Below, in pieces: positions 1 through 9,389 of a stretch of DNA of 64,000 nt. Made by a program: the position numbers and the translations under genes. Position 1 is the first letter of the stretch, and every line of letters starts with the position of its first letter. A model generated the notes under the pieces. The model did not search any database. It worked only from the letters and a program-made list of their open reading frames with translations, and was not told the origin of the DNA. This DNA is from Lineolata rhizophorae (Eukaryota > Ascomycota > Dothideomycetes > Lineolatales > Lineolataceae): positions 1-64,000 of the forward strand of contig MU001712.1 of NCBI GenBank assembly GCA_010093515.1. The letters run 5' to 3'.

Positions 1-95
1 AACCCTAACCCTAACCCTAACCCTAACCCTAACCCTAACCCTAACCCTAACCCTAACCCTAACCCTAACCCTAACCCTAACCCTAACCCTAACCC
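1..95. repeat. Telomere, (CCCTAA)n at the left chromosome end
   Basis: Nearly 16 perfect tandem copies of the hexamer AACCCT run from the first base and stop at AACCC followed by GCAAT. This is the C-rich strand of the TTAGGG telomere found in most filamentous fungi, so base 1 is at or near a physical chromosome end. A short TTAGGGTT in the opposite orientation occurs near 300. Confidence 0.98.
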
Positions 96-856
96 GCAAT
101 ATAAAACTACTTCACATTTAGATAGCCTTATTTTCTACGCTCTACGCTACCATTTTCTACCCTTTTTATTAATTTTTAATTGAGGGGGAGGGCTATATAT
201 ACGGTGTAGCGCTTGCGCGTGCGCGGGCCATTTTCGCTAAGTCCGATACAGTTATCAATATATCTAACCTATAACCCACATAGATAGGGGAGGATAAAGT
301 TAGGGTTAAAACACGTAGGATAGAGATAATCAAAACAAATCCATTGTCATTGTTAGTCTGAGTAAACTCTCTAATTGGTAAGAGGAAAAGAAAGGAGACT
401 CCTACTATTTCCTCCGGCTTGCCCGATCCCGCCCCTGACAGCCGCCAAGAGATTTGGCTCGAGAGTTATTCCGGGCCAACTATTCAACGGTCCCCGACAT
501 TAGTTGCGTCCGAAAACAAGCTCTCTCCTTCTAATACTTTCTCCCTAACCTCAACAGCTTCACCTGACGTAAAAAGGTGCCTTCGCTCCGGACTGCGGTA
601 GTCGTTGTTATCTCCAGCCCGGGACGTCGTTGAAGGGCCCCGAGGCTATCTTCAAGACCTGATCTATCGCCAGAATGCTCCGAACGAGCCTCAGGATGTC
701 GTCTTCTCCAAACGAATTAACTGGCGCTACTAGTCGTCGGCACTTGTTCAAGAAGTAGTTTCAAGAGAGAGCGCACTTCAGTCGCGCCTGGCTCGCAACG
801 TTCGAAAATTTCCCCCTCGTATTCCGTCCTAAAGCTGATAGTATACCAGTTCTGGA
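96..856. other. Subtelomeric stretch without a resolved gene
   Basis: AT-rich sequence (about 96-400) passes into more balanced sequence that may hold the 5' exons of the kinase gene starting at 857. Several short open frames exist here, but I could not join any to the kinase frame convincingly. An AG ends at 841, just ahead of the open frame that enters the kinase lysine motif, so an intron may end there. Confidence 0.5.
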
Positions 857-1806
857 ATGGACGAATTTGTGTTGAAGGATATTCCTAAGGATATCTTCTC
901 TAACTTTACTGAGATTATTCGGCCTCGTCTTCGCGAGAGCCCATATATTCGATTGCCGTTCGACAATATTCCAGGACACCGAATATTTGTCTATAGATAC
1001 CTAATCGACGACTTCCTCAGCCTTGTCCGGAAGCATATCCCCATGCGAGCTAGGAAGCAAATCTTGAAGGCCAGTCTGCTGGGAATTGTTGAATTACACG
1101 AACGAGATATTGCCCATTTAGGTAGCGTATCTCCTTACTGGAAGCGTGTATCGAATCTAACTGTCTTTAGATATCAAGCCGGACAACATCATGGCCAATT
1201 ACTCCAGCGTTGGTAACGATATCGCTATCCAACAGGTTCAGCTTATCGACCTGGAAAACGCGGCCTACCTTCCAAAAGGTCGATGTATCAAGGGGATGCT
1301 CGCCGGGAACGACAATTGGCGTAGCCCCGAGGCACACTTCAAGGGCGAGCTCAACAAGCCGACTGGTATATTCTTCTTTGGGGCTGTGGTAAGTATCTTT
1401 CTTAAGTATATAGCTCTTCTACTAATATTCTTAGTGTATCTACGCGGTAGTTGGACGAGTTATCTTCGGACCCGATGAGGATTTCCGAAAACACGAAGCG
1501 CAAGGTGCGCTACCAGTATTTATACGATTTCAGCGTCAGGTCTCGTATTTTGGAGACAAGGAAGGGCTACACGGGCTTATAAAGCACGTTGGCGACGAGG
1601 AAGTTAACTCCCAAGTTCTGAAGATGCTGTGGGAAGAGCGGACCGAGGAGCATATTCCGTACGAGCCATTTTCGAGGTGGCCAGATATTAGCGACACCGT
1701 ATTCAAGGACTTTGTCCAGAAGACGATGAATCTGGATCCTGCGAGGCGAATTACGGCGCGCCAAGCGTTAGAGCATCCGTGGCTGGCGAATGTCGAGATC
1801 AGCTAA
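857..1806 (+). CDS. Serine/threonine protein kinase-like protein, 5' end unresolved
   Basis: Joining 857-1121, 1171-1388 and 1435-1806 gives a continuous 284-residue frame. Intron 1 (49 bp) must be removed to restore the catalytic loop [10 protein letters not shown], and intron 2 (46 bp) has GTAAGT, CTAAT and TTAG signals. Visible kinase elements are the beta3 lysine in VLKDIP, the catalytic loop, a DLEN in place of DFG, RSPE in place of APE, and a C-lobe ending in the usual [16 protein letters not shown]. The glycine-rich loop is missing from the part I can read, so true upstream exons probably exist or have been lost. It resembles the kinase families that expand near fungal chromosome ends. 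DLE instead of DFG occurs in active and inactive relatives, so activity cannot be judged. Its substrate is unknown. Confidence 0.7.
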
Positions 1807-2539
1807 ATCATGTCTTCGACCGATTGCTGTTGGACTATCGCGTCCGATGGAGTCGGCACGATGCGCGTCGGACAATGTCCCGCTGTGTCCAATTCAACAC
1901 GAGCATCTCTTTTGCGTCGGGGACGTTTGTTCCCTGTTGGCATGCTATTTGCATGTCGTTTGCATCAGCTATCTCCACCGCTAATTAGCCAGCTTAGGTA
2001 GCATTTCACTCTACCCCTTTCTGTCAGATATCCCAAGTGGGATTAGATGGATAGTGGTGGTTTGCTCCATATGCTAATAGTCAGGTGACTTGGGGAATAT
2101 CAAGTTCCCTTTCTGAGGGGGTCCTTTGCTCCCCAAGTCTTGTGTTGTCCTGGTCCTGAGAGAGTGAGTGTCGGTCTCTAGCAAACTTCATAGCGTAGCA
2201 ACAACAACAATTCACCGGCATGAAGTAATACACAGCATAAATATGCCGATCATCCCCCTATCGTAAGCCAGCATTTGATCATCCCAACCCCCCTTGTCCA
2301 AAACCAGTCGGCAAGATATATTCCGTGAAACATCTCGCTTTTCTAAATATAATATTATATCTATTATTATCAGGCCCAAGAAAGGCTTAGGGGGTGCTTC
2401 TATCTTGTCTGGAAATACAGGAAACCTCTAGGGAAGAAACCCTGTTTCAAGTTGTCCTCCTTAGTAAGCCTTGCGCACTCGCAGGTTTTGTACACCTAAG
2501 ACGCGGATGTAGCAATTATTTGAAACTACAAGTCTAAAT
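1807..2539. other. Intergenic, 3' flanks of the convergent kinase and HET genes
   Basis: Only short frames occur here and none carries a recognisable domain. I see no repeat or RNA gene. Confidence 0.6.
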
Positions 2540-4765
2540 TCAACGAAGGATAATCTTGCGCTGCGTAGGGCGATGGCTCGCCCACCACCTTTCAGGCACG
2601 CGTAGCTCCCAGGGTAGGAGAACACGCGTAGCGGTGTAGCCCTCCCATTTTACAAGGATCAGAACAAAATCCCCATTCATCATCCTCGCGACGACAATGA
2701 GTTCGAGGATATTTCGAAACTGGGATGACGACTCGAGCTTGAGCTGTTCTGCCCACTCTTTTCCAAACTCCCAAGGTGGAAGTGCCTGAGCACTATGTTT
2801 CGAGACAAGGTAAAGAGTTTCCTTCCACCGCCATGGCTTTGCAAGCTCGACTTCGACAGAGCTGCTCCAGAATACAATCAGGCGTGAAAGGTCTTCTGCA
2901 ACCGCAGGCGCGATTTGGCCTTGGTCGGATTCACTCGGCGGAACTAGTTGCATTCTCACGTCTGATTGGATCGCGTCGAAATCACACGTGGGACGTTGGA
3001 TGCACTGGAGACTGCTCGGGTCGTCCGGAACAAACAAGGTAAGGAGGAGGTCGTAAATGGCCGGCGAAGGGAACTCGACTCTCGTATCTTCAAATTTCCA
3101 TCCGGTCCAAGACCATTTGGGGAAAGCATCGCGTGGCGCATAAGCTGGAAAGCTGCTGGGAGTGTACTTAAAGGCGGTATCCAGTGCCAAAGGTGTACTT
3201 TTATTGCCTACCGGGATCGCAGATGCTACCGAGGCGCTAGTGCCCTTTTCACTCACCGTTGTGTTATCCGACCCATCTGTTGCCTTGCCGTGCGGAAGCC
3301 AAAGGAGGGAGAGGCCAAAGTACCTCTTGGGGAGGCCCCAATGGAATTCTCCGAGGAGTGGTTCGAGGACTCGGCATATTCCCGCGAAGGCGTCCAACAC
3401 GTCCGACTCGCGGGACAGCTCTCGATTGACAAAAGAGGAAACGAGATCGGTGTAGACCTCGGAAAAGGCTACGTTAGAGCTCGTTGGCAAGGTGGAAGGG
3501 TGCAAAATTTGCCTGGAAAACGTCTCGTGTTCGTGCAGGTTGATCCTTTCGCGCTCGTCGTCGAGAGCCGCATCTTCCGTCCACAAAGACTCGGCGCAGT
3601 AAAAGAACGCTTGCGTCTCTGTGAAGACCAGCATACGATTTGACAACACCAACTCCTGCAGGGTCCACGCCCTGCGGTTCCATTTGGACGCGGCCATTTG
3701 CTCAATTACGCTCCTTTGCATGGTGATGAGCCTCATTTCGCCCAAAGCAACTGATTGAGATAGACGCAACCGTGGTTGAGAATGCACCCCATAAAGGCCG
3801 GCGTTGCAATCTACTCCCGCCGCTGCTACGATTGTAAGTTCGGCGTGACTGTACACGGTGTCCATGTTAACAATCTGGTCGTGTTTGTCTTCGGCGCTGT
3901 CTTGTAAGATGCACAAGCTGTCCACCCAAAGATATCGTTCTCCAAGCTTTTGGCAGAGTATCATGGAGTCTCGTATCGTAGCTGGCAAAGAAATTGCAGT
4001 GTCGAACAATGCTCCTTGCTGGCTAAGCTTTTGGAGATTGTCCCGTGTCAGCATCGCGGTGTCGAAGCCGATTCCCCATACATAGCTGAGGGCAAGGTAT
4101 CGACACTTCGGAGGGGCTCGTGTTACACAGCCTGCAAGTACGTCGATTACGCGGAACTCGAAATTCATCCCCGACAAGGGCCAAGCACCGCACGTCGCGT
4201 GGAGCTGGTCGCAGGAGCTGATCCATCTCGATATCGCAGCAAAGTTTACTTTGTCGACGTTGACGCTCCTTCCAACTAAGACGCTGCGTTCGTTCCTCCG
4301 GCCGGATGCATGCGTTGGCAGAGGGGTAGCCTGGATGCAGAGTTTAGACCTCTCGTCCGCGTCTTCTGTGCCAGCAAATATAAGTTCGATGCTAAGGCGA
4401 CGTATCTCAGCAAGCGTAGTATGGTTTGTCGCAAAAGGTTCTAAGGACCCTTTTGCGATCTTGAGTCCACTGGTGCGTACGTCGGCGCTTTGGAAACACT
4501 GTTTGACCAGCCGGCAGACTGGACAATTGGTAGCCGAGTATCCCCAATATATGTTAGGACGGTCACCGGCCGCGCTTGAAAATGCCTTCCAAAAATTGAT
4601 GCCTGCACAAATCTTGCATAGTTTGTCGGATGGCAAGCGGATGTCCTTGAACGATTCCTCATCAGGAAGCACCATTTCAGGCTGCACGAGCAGCTGGCGG
4701 GCTTCCAACTTGCCACCAGCCTCAAGCTCCCCTGCCATATGAGGGCCATGCAATGTCATACTCAT
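2540..4765 (-). CDS. HET-domain (heterokaryon incompatibility) protein
   Basis: A single uninterrupted frame of 741 residues. The HET domain (PF06985) covers about residues 223-326 with its three blocks: YLALSYVWG (223-231), WVDSLCILQ (280-288) and the MDTVYSHAELTIVAAAG stretch (301-317) followed by GLYG. The N-terminal region has CxxC pairs at 50/53 and 81/84, often seen ahead of HET domains. HET proteins trigger growth arrest or cell death in vegetative incompatibility; the domain is TIR-like. No NACHT, WD or ankyrin partner is visible, and the C-terminal half is the usual poorly conserved extension. The frame stays open for 28 codons upstream of the chosen ATG (to 4849), so the real N-terminus may come from an upstream exon, possibly the BIR frame at 4889-5257. 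The gene appears intact. Confidence 0.88.
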   Translation of the reverse strand: MSMTLHGPHMAGELEAGGKLEARQLLVQPEMVLPDEESFKDIRLPSDKLCKICAGINFWKAFSSAAGDRPNIYWGYSATNCPVCRLVKQCFQSADVRTSGLKIAKGSLEPFATNHTTLAEIRRLSIELIFAGTEDADERSKLCIQATPLPTHASGRRNERSVLVGRSVNVDKVNFAAISRWISSCDQLHATCGAWPLSGMNFEFRVIDVLAGCVTRAPPKCRYLALSYVWGIGFDTAMLTRDNLQKLSQQGALFDTAISLPATIRDSMILCQKLGERYLWVDSLCILQDSAEDKHDQIVNMDTVYSHAELTIVAAAGVDCNAGLYGVHSQPRLRLSQSVALGEMRLITMQRSVIEQMAASKWNRRAWTLQELVLSNRMLVFTETQAFFYCAESLWTEDAALDDERERINLHEHETFSRQILHPSTLPTSSNVAFSEVYTDLVSSFVNRELSRESDVLDAFAGICRVLEPLLGEFHWGLPKRYFGLSLLWLPHGKATDGSDNTTVSEKGTSASVASAIPVGNKSTPLALDTAFKYTPSSFPAYAPRDAFPKWSWTGWKFEDTRVEFPSPAIYDLLLTLFVPDDPSSLQCIQRPTCDFDAIQSDVRMQLVPPSESDQGQIAPAVAEDLSRLIVFWSSSVEVELAKPWRWKETLYLVSKHSAQALPPWEFGKEWAEQLKLESSSQFRNILELIVVARMMNGDFVLILVKWEGYTATRVLLPWELRVPERWWASHRPTQRKIILR

Positions 4766-4888
4766 GTTCCCAGTGATGAAGTCTTCGCGAGTTCCAAATA
4801 TGGCCTCGTCTCCGCTAGAAATTGTCCCCGATTCGCTTTCAAACAGCTGTCAGCAATTCCGCCGTCGATATCAAAGCCTGAAGACAGC

Positions 4889-5257
4889 CTACAGCGGTTT
4901 ACGAAGGCGGGAATCTTGCTTCGTCTGCAAAGCGACTGTGTTTTTCACAGGTGTCACACGTCTTGCGCCCTCTTGAAAGATCCCGTAGCTTGGGTTTTGA
5001 ATTATTGACATGCATTCGTTCTGTGCCTTAGCCCACATGCAGCTCGGCGACTGTTCAATATGGTGTTTGATAGGATCGGGACGTCCAAACCAACTGGCAA
5101 CTTGCAGCCCGCAGCAGAAGCACGTGGTTGCCTTGGATAAATCAGACGCAACGAAGAATCCGGCGTGCGCGAGGACATCGGCATCGGCAAGAGTTGGGTC
5201 GTTGGCGAACGTCGCGCGTCTCGAATCGAACAACTCAAAGTTCGGATGAGAGAGCAT
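4889..5257 (-). CDS. Small BIR-domain (baculovirus IAP repeat) protein or 5' exon of the HET gene
   Basis: A 122-residue frame that is almost entirely one BIR domain. It has the RRATF start (residues 13-17), LAHAGFF (29-35), the zinc set C46-x2-C49, W56, DP at 61-62, and H66-x6-C73. These are the defining BIR positions (PF00653), including all zinc ligands. Fungi usually have one long Bir1/survivin-type protein with tandem BIRs near the N-terminus and a long tail. A stand-alone single BIR of this size is unusual. It lies 123 bp upstream of the HET ATG on the same strand, and a GTAAAC sits near its 3' end, so it may be the first exon of a BIR-HET fusion. I could not find a donor-acceptor pair that is both in phase and strong, so I keep them separate. 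Confidence 0.7.
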   Translation of the reverse strand: MLSHPNFELFDSRRATFANDPTLADADVLAHAGFFVASDLSKATTCFCCGLQVASWFGRPDPIKHHIEQSPSCMWAKAQNECMSIIQNPSYGIFQEGARRVTPVKNTVALQTKQDSRLRKPL

Positions 5258-5697
5258 CGTGAGTTCTGAGAATCCTATTCATTCTTGACCACCGAAAGAA
5301 TTTGTTGGAGTACTGTACTCTGGAACCGTCAGCTTTGCGGGATTGAAGCCTAGCGTGTTTGCCAAGCCTACTTGGTCGGTGCGCAAGGCTGCTTTCTGGG
5401 CACAACAGCATTCTTCGCCTCCCCATTTTTGCATCACCATTTTCCTACTGTATCGAGGCTTGGCACCCGATGCGACTTTCTGAGAGCCAGCTCCAAGTCA
5501 TCAGATCTAACCCTATCAAAGATGAGCTCGATTCCTTTCGTACTTTGTTCCGGCGTCGTCACGCGAGCCCTGTCGGGCGGTCTTGAAAAGCATCTCGCTG
5601 ATTCTAGTGAGTTGAGTATTTGTCCCGGCAGCAGGCGATTTAAGCTAATTGGCCCAGCGGCGGAGACCTAATTCTCAGGCTTATATGAGCCCTCCAG
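5258..5697. other. Intergenic, upstream of the BIR frame
   Basis: Short frames only, with no domain recognised. It separates the HET/BIR locus from the decayed kinase. Confidence 0.5.
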
Positions 5698-6713
5698 TTG
5701 CTTCCGGCCGCGTCTCTGCTCCGTTCTTCAGACGAAACTAGTCCGCTCAGCAGCAGCGTCGCCTTCCTGTACGCCAGGTTCTCGTCGGACCAGAAGGACA
5801 TCAAGCATGCGGTTGACTTCGTAAATGTGATCATTGCCTGCGAAGAAGATGCGCAGATATGGACTGCGGTATACGACCTTATTGCGCGGACGAAGCCAAC
5901 TCCCCAGCCAGCGACACCCCTCACTTCAGCGCACCCTTTGCAGCCTCGCAGCAGACGCCTTGGACGTTCAATACTGGGAGCGCTGTAGATAGCTCCGATC
6001 AGAGACTGGATGTCGATTCTAAACTAAGAACAGAGATAGAAAACAATATCATAATCGATCGTCCAATGCTCTTTGATACGTTCTTCGGACAGAGGTCGCA
6101 GGTGCCGGTGCCTGGCATCGCCGCTGCCGTTTTCGATAAGTGCATGACTAGGGAACCACCTCTGTACACGGCCTCCGACGGCTAGACAGATTAGCCGGAA
6201 CACTGTACGGAATCCGGGGTTCTAATTGGCTGCGCTATGACATTGACCAATTTGCGCCGTTTGCGAACGAATGCGGTTTCTACCCCTCGAAGCGTCGACG
6301 GTGTATTACTACTCCAAATAAGCCCCTATGTGGATCTATCGGCAGACGCAAACTAGATGTGGGCTTGGCTTACGGGTCCTACAATACGGTAGAAGGCCAT
6401 GAAGAACATTGCGCCTAGCCGACATTCTCGTTCCGGGCGAACTAAAGAGCAATCCAGACGAAGACAACCACAACGGCATTTGGTTCGACCTCCTAAGGTA
6501 TATCCGGCAGGTATTTGCAGCCCAAGCTACGCGCCGGTTCGTTTTAGGCTTTACCCTCTGTAGTTCCATTATCCAGTTATGGGTATTTTACCGACTAGGG
6601 GCGCTAGCATCTCAGCTATGCAATATCAACAAGGACGGCCGGAAGTTCGTCTCGGTAATCCTAGGGTATCTAGATAAACGAGGATGAGCTAGGATTTAAC
6701 CCGACTATCGTAG
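5698..6713 (+). pseudogene. Decayed FunK1-type fungal protein kinase, N-terminal part
   Basis: Successive frames together resemble the N-terminal half of FunK1 proteins (PF17667). Recognisable pieces are the DFVNVIIACEEDAQIWTAVY region (5698 frame), then DTFFGQRSQVPVPG in another frame, DQFAPFANECGFYPSKRRR after two in-frame stops near 6183-6194, and ADILVPGELKSNPDEDNH plus RRFVLGFTL (6409-6687). The frame shifts again near 6669, where INEDELGFNPTIV continues out of frame. The two stops near 6185 look like TGG to TAG changes, which C-to-T type mutation would produce. No kinase catalytic core follows. The copy is clearly inactive. Confidence 0.75.
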
Positions 6714-6998
6714 ACGGAGGCAGATAAACTACGGGGTAAAACGGATTATGAGTCGTGGAATTTCAAGGGCACGACGGAACTTACGGAAATCAAGAAAGGG
6801 AAGGTAAACGAGAATTTCACAGCGTACTGTAAGCCCTTACTCTCCTGTATTCCAGAGCTTCGCAAAGTGGTCTTTCCAGGGCGGAAGCGGTGGCTTAGAG
6901 AGGATAGGGAGCTGTACTCTCGGATGAGGTCTGTTCTCGAGAGGGCGAAGAATGAACTGAGCCACAAGCTGCTTCAACCCCTAATTCCGTCAACATAG
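6714..6998 (+). pseudogene. Unidentified open fragment downstream of the FunK1 relic
   Basis: An open frame of 94 codons without a starting ATG, containing ELRKVVFPGRKRWLRED followed by LYSRMRSVLERAKNEL, then a stop. The composition is protein-like (alternating charge, amphipathic helix). I did not recognise a family. It could be a displaced exon of the neighbouring kinase relic or part of a third decayed gene. Confidence 0.35.
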
Positions 6999-7157
6999 CA
7001 TTTAACTGTCAATGCATGGATATTTGATGTATGCGTGGGGGACCAATCTCCTGCCGTGAGGCCGTAATGCAGGAGGCAAGCCTATGACTTAGCCTAGCTC
7101 CCGCACTAGTGATCAGCTCGCAGAGACTCTGCTAGGCTCGCAGCCTCAAAGCCTGAG

Positions 7158-7787
7158 GTGGGTCGGAAGCTACCAAGCGAGCTCTTTGACCCCGTCCTAC
7201 ATATTGTCAAGGTCCTCGACAAGCTGAACGAGTCTCAACACCAAGTCAACCGTTGCGAAAGACCTATACCATGTCGAGGACGCAGCCAACCACTCGCAAA
7301 CTACCACCAGAGCGCTCACTTAAGGGAGGGAAGCCAGGGCGGGAGGAGTAACACCAATACAAAACTATTCACTCCTCCGACGCCAGCACTTCTAAAAACA
7401 AACAAGAAGGAAAGAGAGATTGTCCTGAAATGGGCGCCCGAATCAGCAGCACTACTACGAAAGTCGCCAAAAGAACTGCGCAACAGGGTCAATAAAGCCA
7501 TTTGTCAAGTGTACGCCCTAGAACGAACAGCTAAAACGGTAGTAGCGCGGCGACTCAAAAGCGTAGATATCTATAAATACCGCAAACAGCGCGGATGCAA
7601 GTTATCTCAGGGGAACCCCATATATATAGGTACGATTACTTGGGAGCAACGCAAGGACCCTCGTACCCACATGTGTAGAGTCAGCGTACATAGAGTGCGG
7701 ATAGAAAAAAAAGTAGGCCCCAACAAAAGGAAGGAATTAATTGATTTCGAGTATCACGGAGTGTGCAGCAAGCGCTTTGTAGAATAA
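7158..7787 (+). mobile_element. Possible LINE ORF1 (gag-like) relic
   Basis: The 209-codon open frame begins at a GTG and has no ATG near its start, so it is not an intact gene. Its middle, KEREIVLKWAPESAALLRKS followed by PKELRNRVNKAI, then TVVARRLKS, resembles the ORF1 gag-like domain of fungal non-LTR retrotransposons, where similar motifs precede RRL.SGDI. The C-terminal 60 residues are strongly basic and unassigned. No zinc knuckles, endonuclease or reverse transcriptase are seen nearby, so at most a fragment remains. The assignment rests on motif resemblance only. Confidence 0.35.
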
Positions 7788-8025
7788 CTTGTACTGTGAG
7801 GTGTAGACCGAAGTGTGTAGCTCCGTCTGAGAACTATTTGCGGGCAGAGGAAACTCAGAACCGGCGCCGTGCGACGCCGAATCACGTGTCTGCTACACTC
7901 TACGGACAACATTCACGATAAGGTAGGCTTCACATCTCACCATGTAGACCTATTTGTCCCTGCGATACGAGCCCGGCCTTCAGCCCATACTAGGCGAGCT
8001 CCCTTCCCCGACCGTCGTCTTGCCG

Positions 8026-9389
8026 TCACTTTGAAATCTTAGATGCCACCACGGTAAGTGGGACCGAATAGCTATCTGGCGTCGACGAACCTTTGCTAGG
8101 CCCTGCGCCCCAGCGGTTTGCTTTAATCTCTTCAGTGCCGGTGAGGCTTGCCGTTGGGAGAAGCGGGCCTCGATTCGTAAACGGATTCGAGAATTTGGGT
8201 ATCATGCGCTTTTGGTTGGCATGGCTGACCATTCGAATGGAATTCTTGTCGACGTGAGACGTGGCACCGGAGACGGTCGACTCGACGTGCGATGACTTGC
8301 GCGACCACATGAGCTTTGCCCGACTACCGCGCGATGACGCGGATGCTGAGCGAGCAGTCGATGGCTTTGCCGGTCTGATCCGGAAACCAAGCTTCTCGAG
8401 CCAGCGGCGGTACATGGACGAGGCGTCTCTGCCCATGCCGAAGAAGACAAAGACTAGAAATCCCATCACGATCCACGTCCAGCGATAAAACAAGACCGTG
8501 CCGTAACTCGGAACTGTCATGATGGTGTCCCAAGAGTCCCCGTGGACCTCGCTCCAGGAGTACGGCTGGAGGGGACCGGACATGTTGTACGCTAGGACGT
8601 ACACCTGAACCGGAAGCGTTCCGACGATGAGAATGAGCGTCATGCAGAACAAGCGGACGAAGCGGGAGGCCGTGGTGTTTGACGCTTCGAGGATGCTGGC
8701 AAAGTCCTTGTGGTATTTGAATAGCCTCGTAATCACCAACGCTTCACTGTAGTTAGCGCACAATGCCCCCATTCCGGATACGCGCACAGCTTACCAGCTA
8801 TAATAGCATCGAAAACCTCCAAGACAGTCGGCCAAACTAGAACCACGACGATGGATGCCCAGCTAGGGTGGTAGTCCCAGTTGCAACCGGCGATTCCGTG
8901 GATCCAGTACCGGCGGGACTGTACGACGTAGTAGACGATCATGATTACGATCGGGAACCCGAAGCACAAGAGTAGCTCCATCAACCGCCTCCGAAATCTC
9001 TGCGATTTGGTCGGAGTCAGGTCCCCGCGGTCCGTGTCCAGAACCCTAGCCAGACTGAGCATGATGCACAGCATGCATCCAGGCACGCCCACCGAGGCAC
9101 CAACAATGAGCCTCGCCTGGATGTCGCAAAGACCTTCGCCGTTCCACCAGTTGGGGATGTCGTCTCGCGGCCAGATTAACGGGTTGACGAAGTTGAAAAG
9201 ATTCAGAAGGATGATCCACGAGACCAGGCTGAAGGCGGCGAGGTTGCGGTTTCTGGCGTGCCAGACCAGTGGAGGGACGTCGAGTAGGATGACCACCGCG
9301 GCGAGGGTCGGGAGGATGACAGCAGCTGGATAGAGAGGGTACGCGCTCGCCTGGGAGCTGCCCGTTGCAACCGTGGGATTGGCGTCCAT
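8026..9389 (-). CDS. STE3: STE3-type a-factor pheromone receptor (class D GPCR)
   Basis: Joining 9389-8795 and 8741-8026 gives 436 residues. The intron has a GTAAGC donor, a GCTAAC branch site and a GAAG acceptor; the nearer CAG at 8747 breaks the frame. Seven hydrophobic segments occupy about residues 20-320, with the family's LLDVPPLVWHARNRN, FVNPLIWPRDD and WNGEGLCDIQARL stretches (PF02076). The tail after TM7 is Ser/Arg-rich, as expected of a phosphorylated cytoplasmic tail. It would sense the lipidated a-type peptide pheromone and act through the G protein and mating MAP kinase cascade. Lying about 8 kb from the telomere is unusual for a mating gene, though the frame is intact. It may be the Neurospora pre-1 counterpart or a divergent paralogue. 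Confidence 0.88.

Noticed and set aside
1-95. Tandem hexamers as a possible CRISPR array or satellite
   Set aside because: No spacers, exact telomere unit, at the sequence end.
7158-7787. Intact host gene reading of the 209-codon frame
   Set aside because: It begins at GTG with no ATG near the start and resembles retroelement gag, so a relic is more likely.
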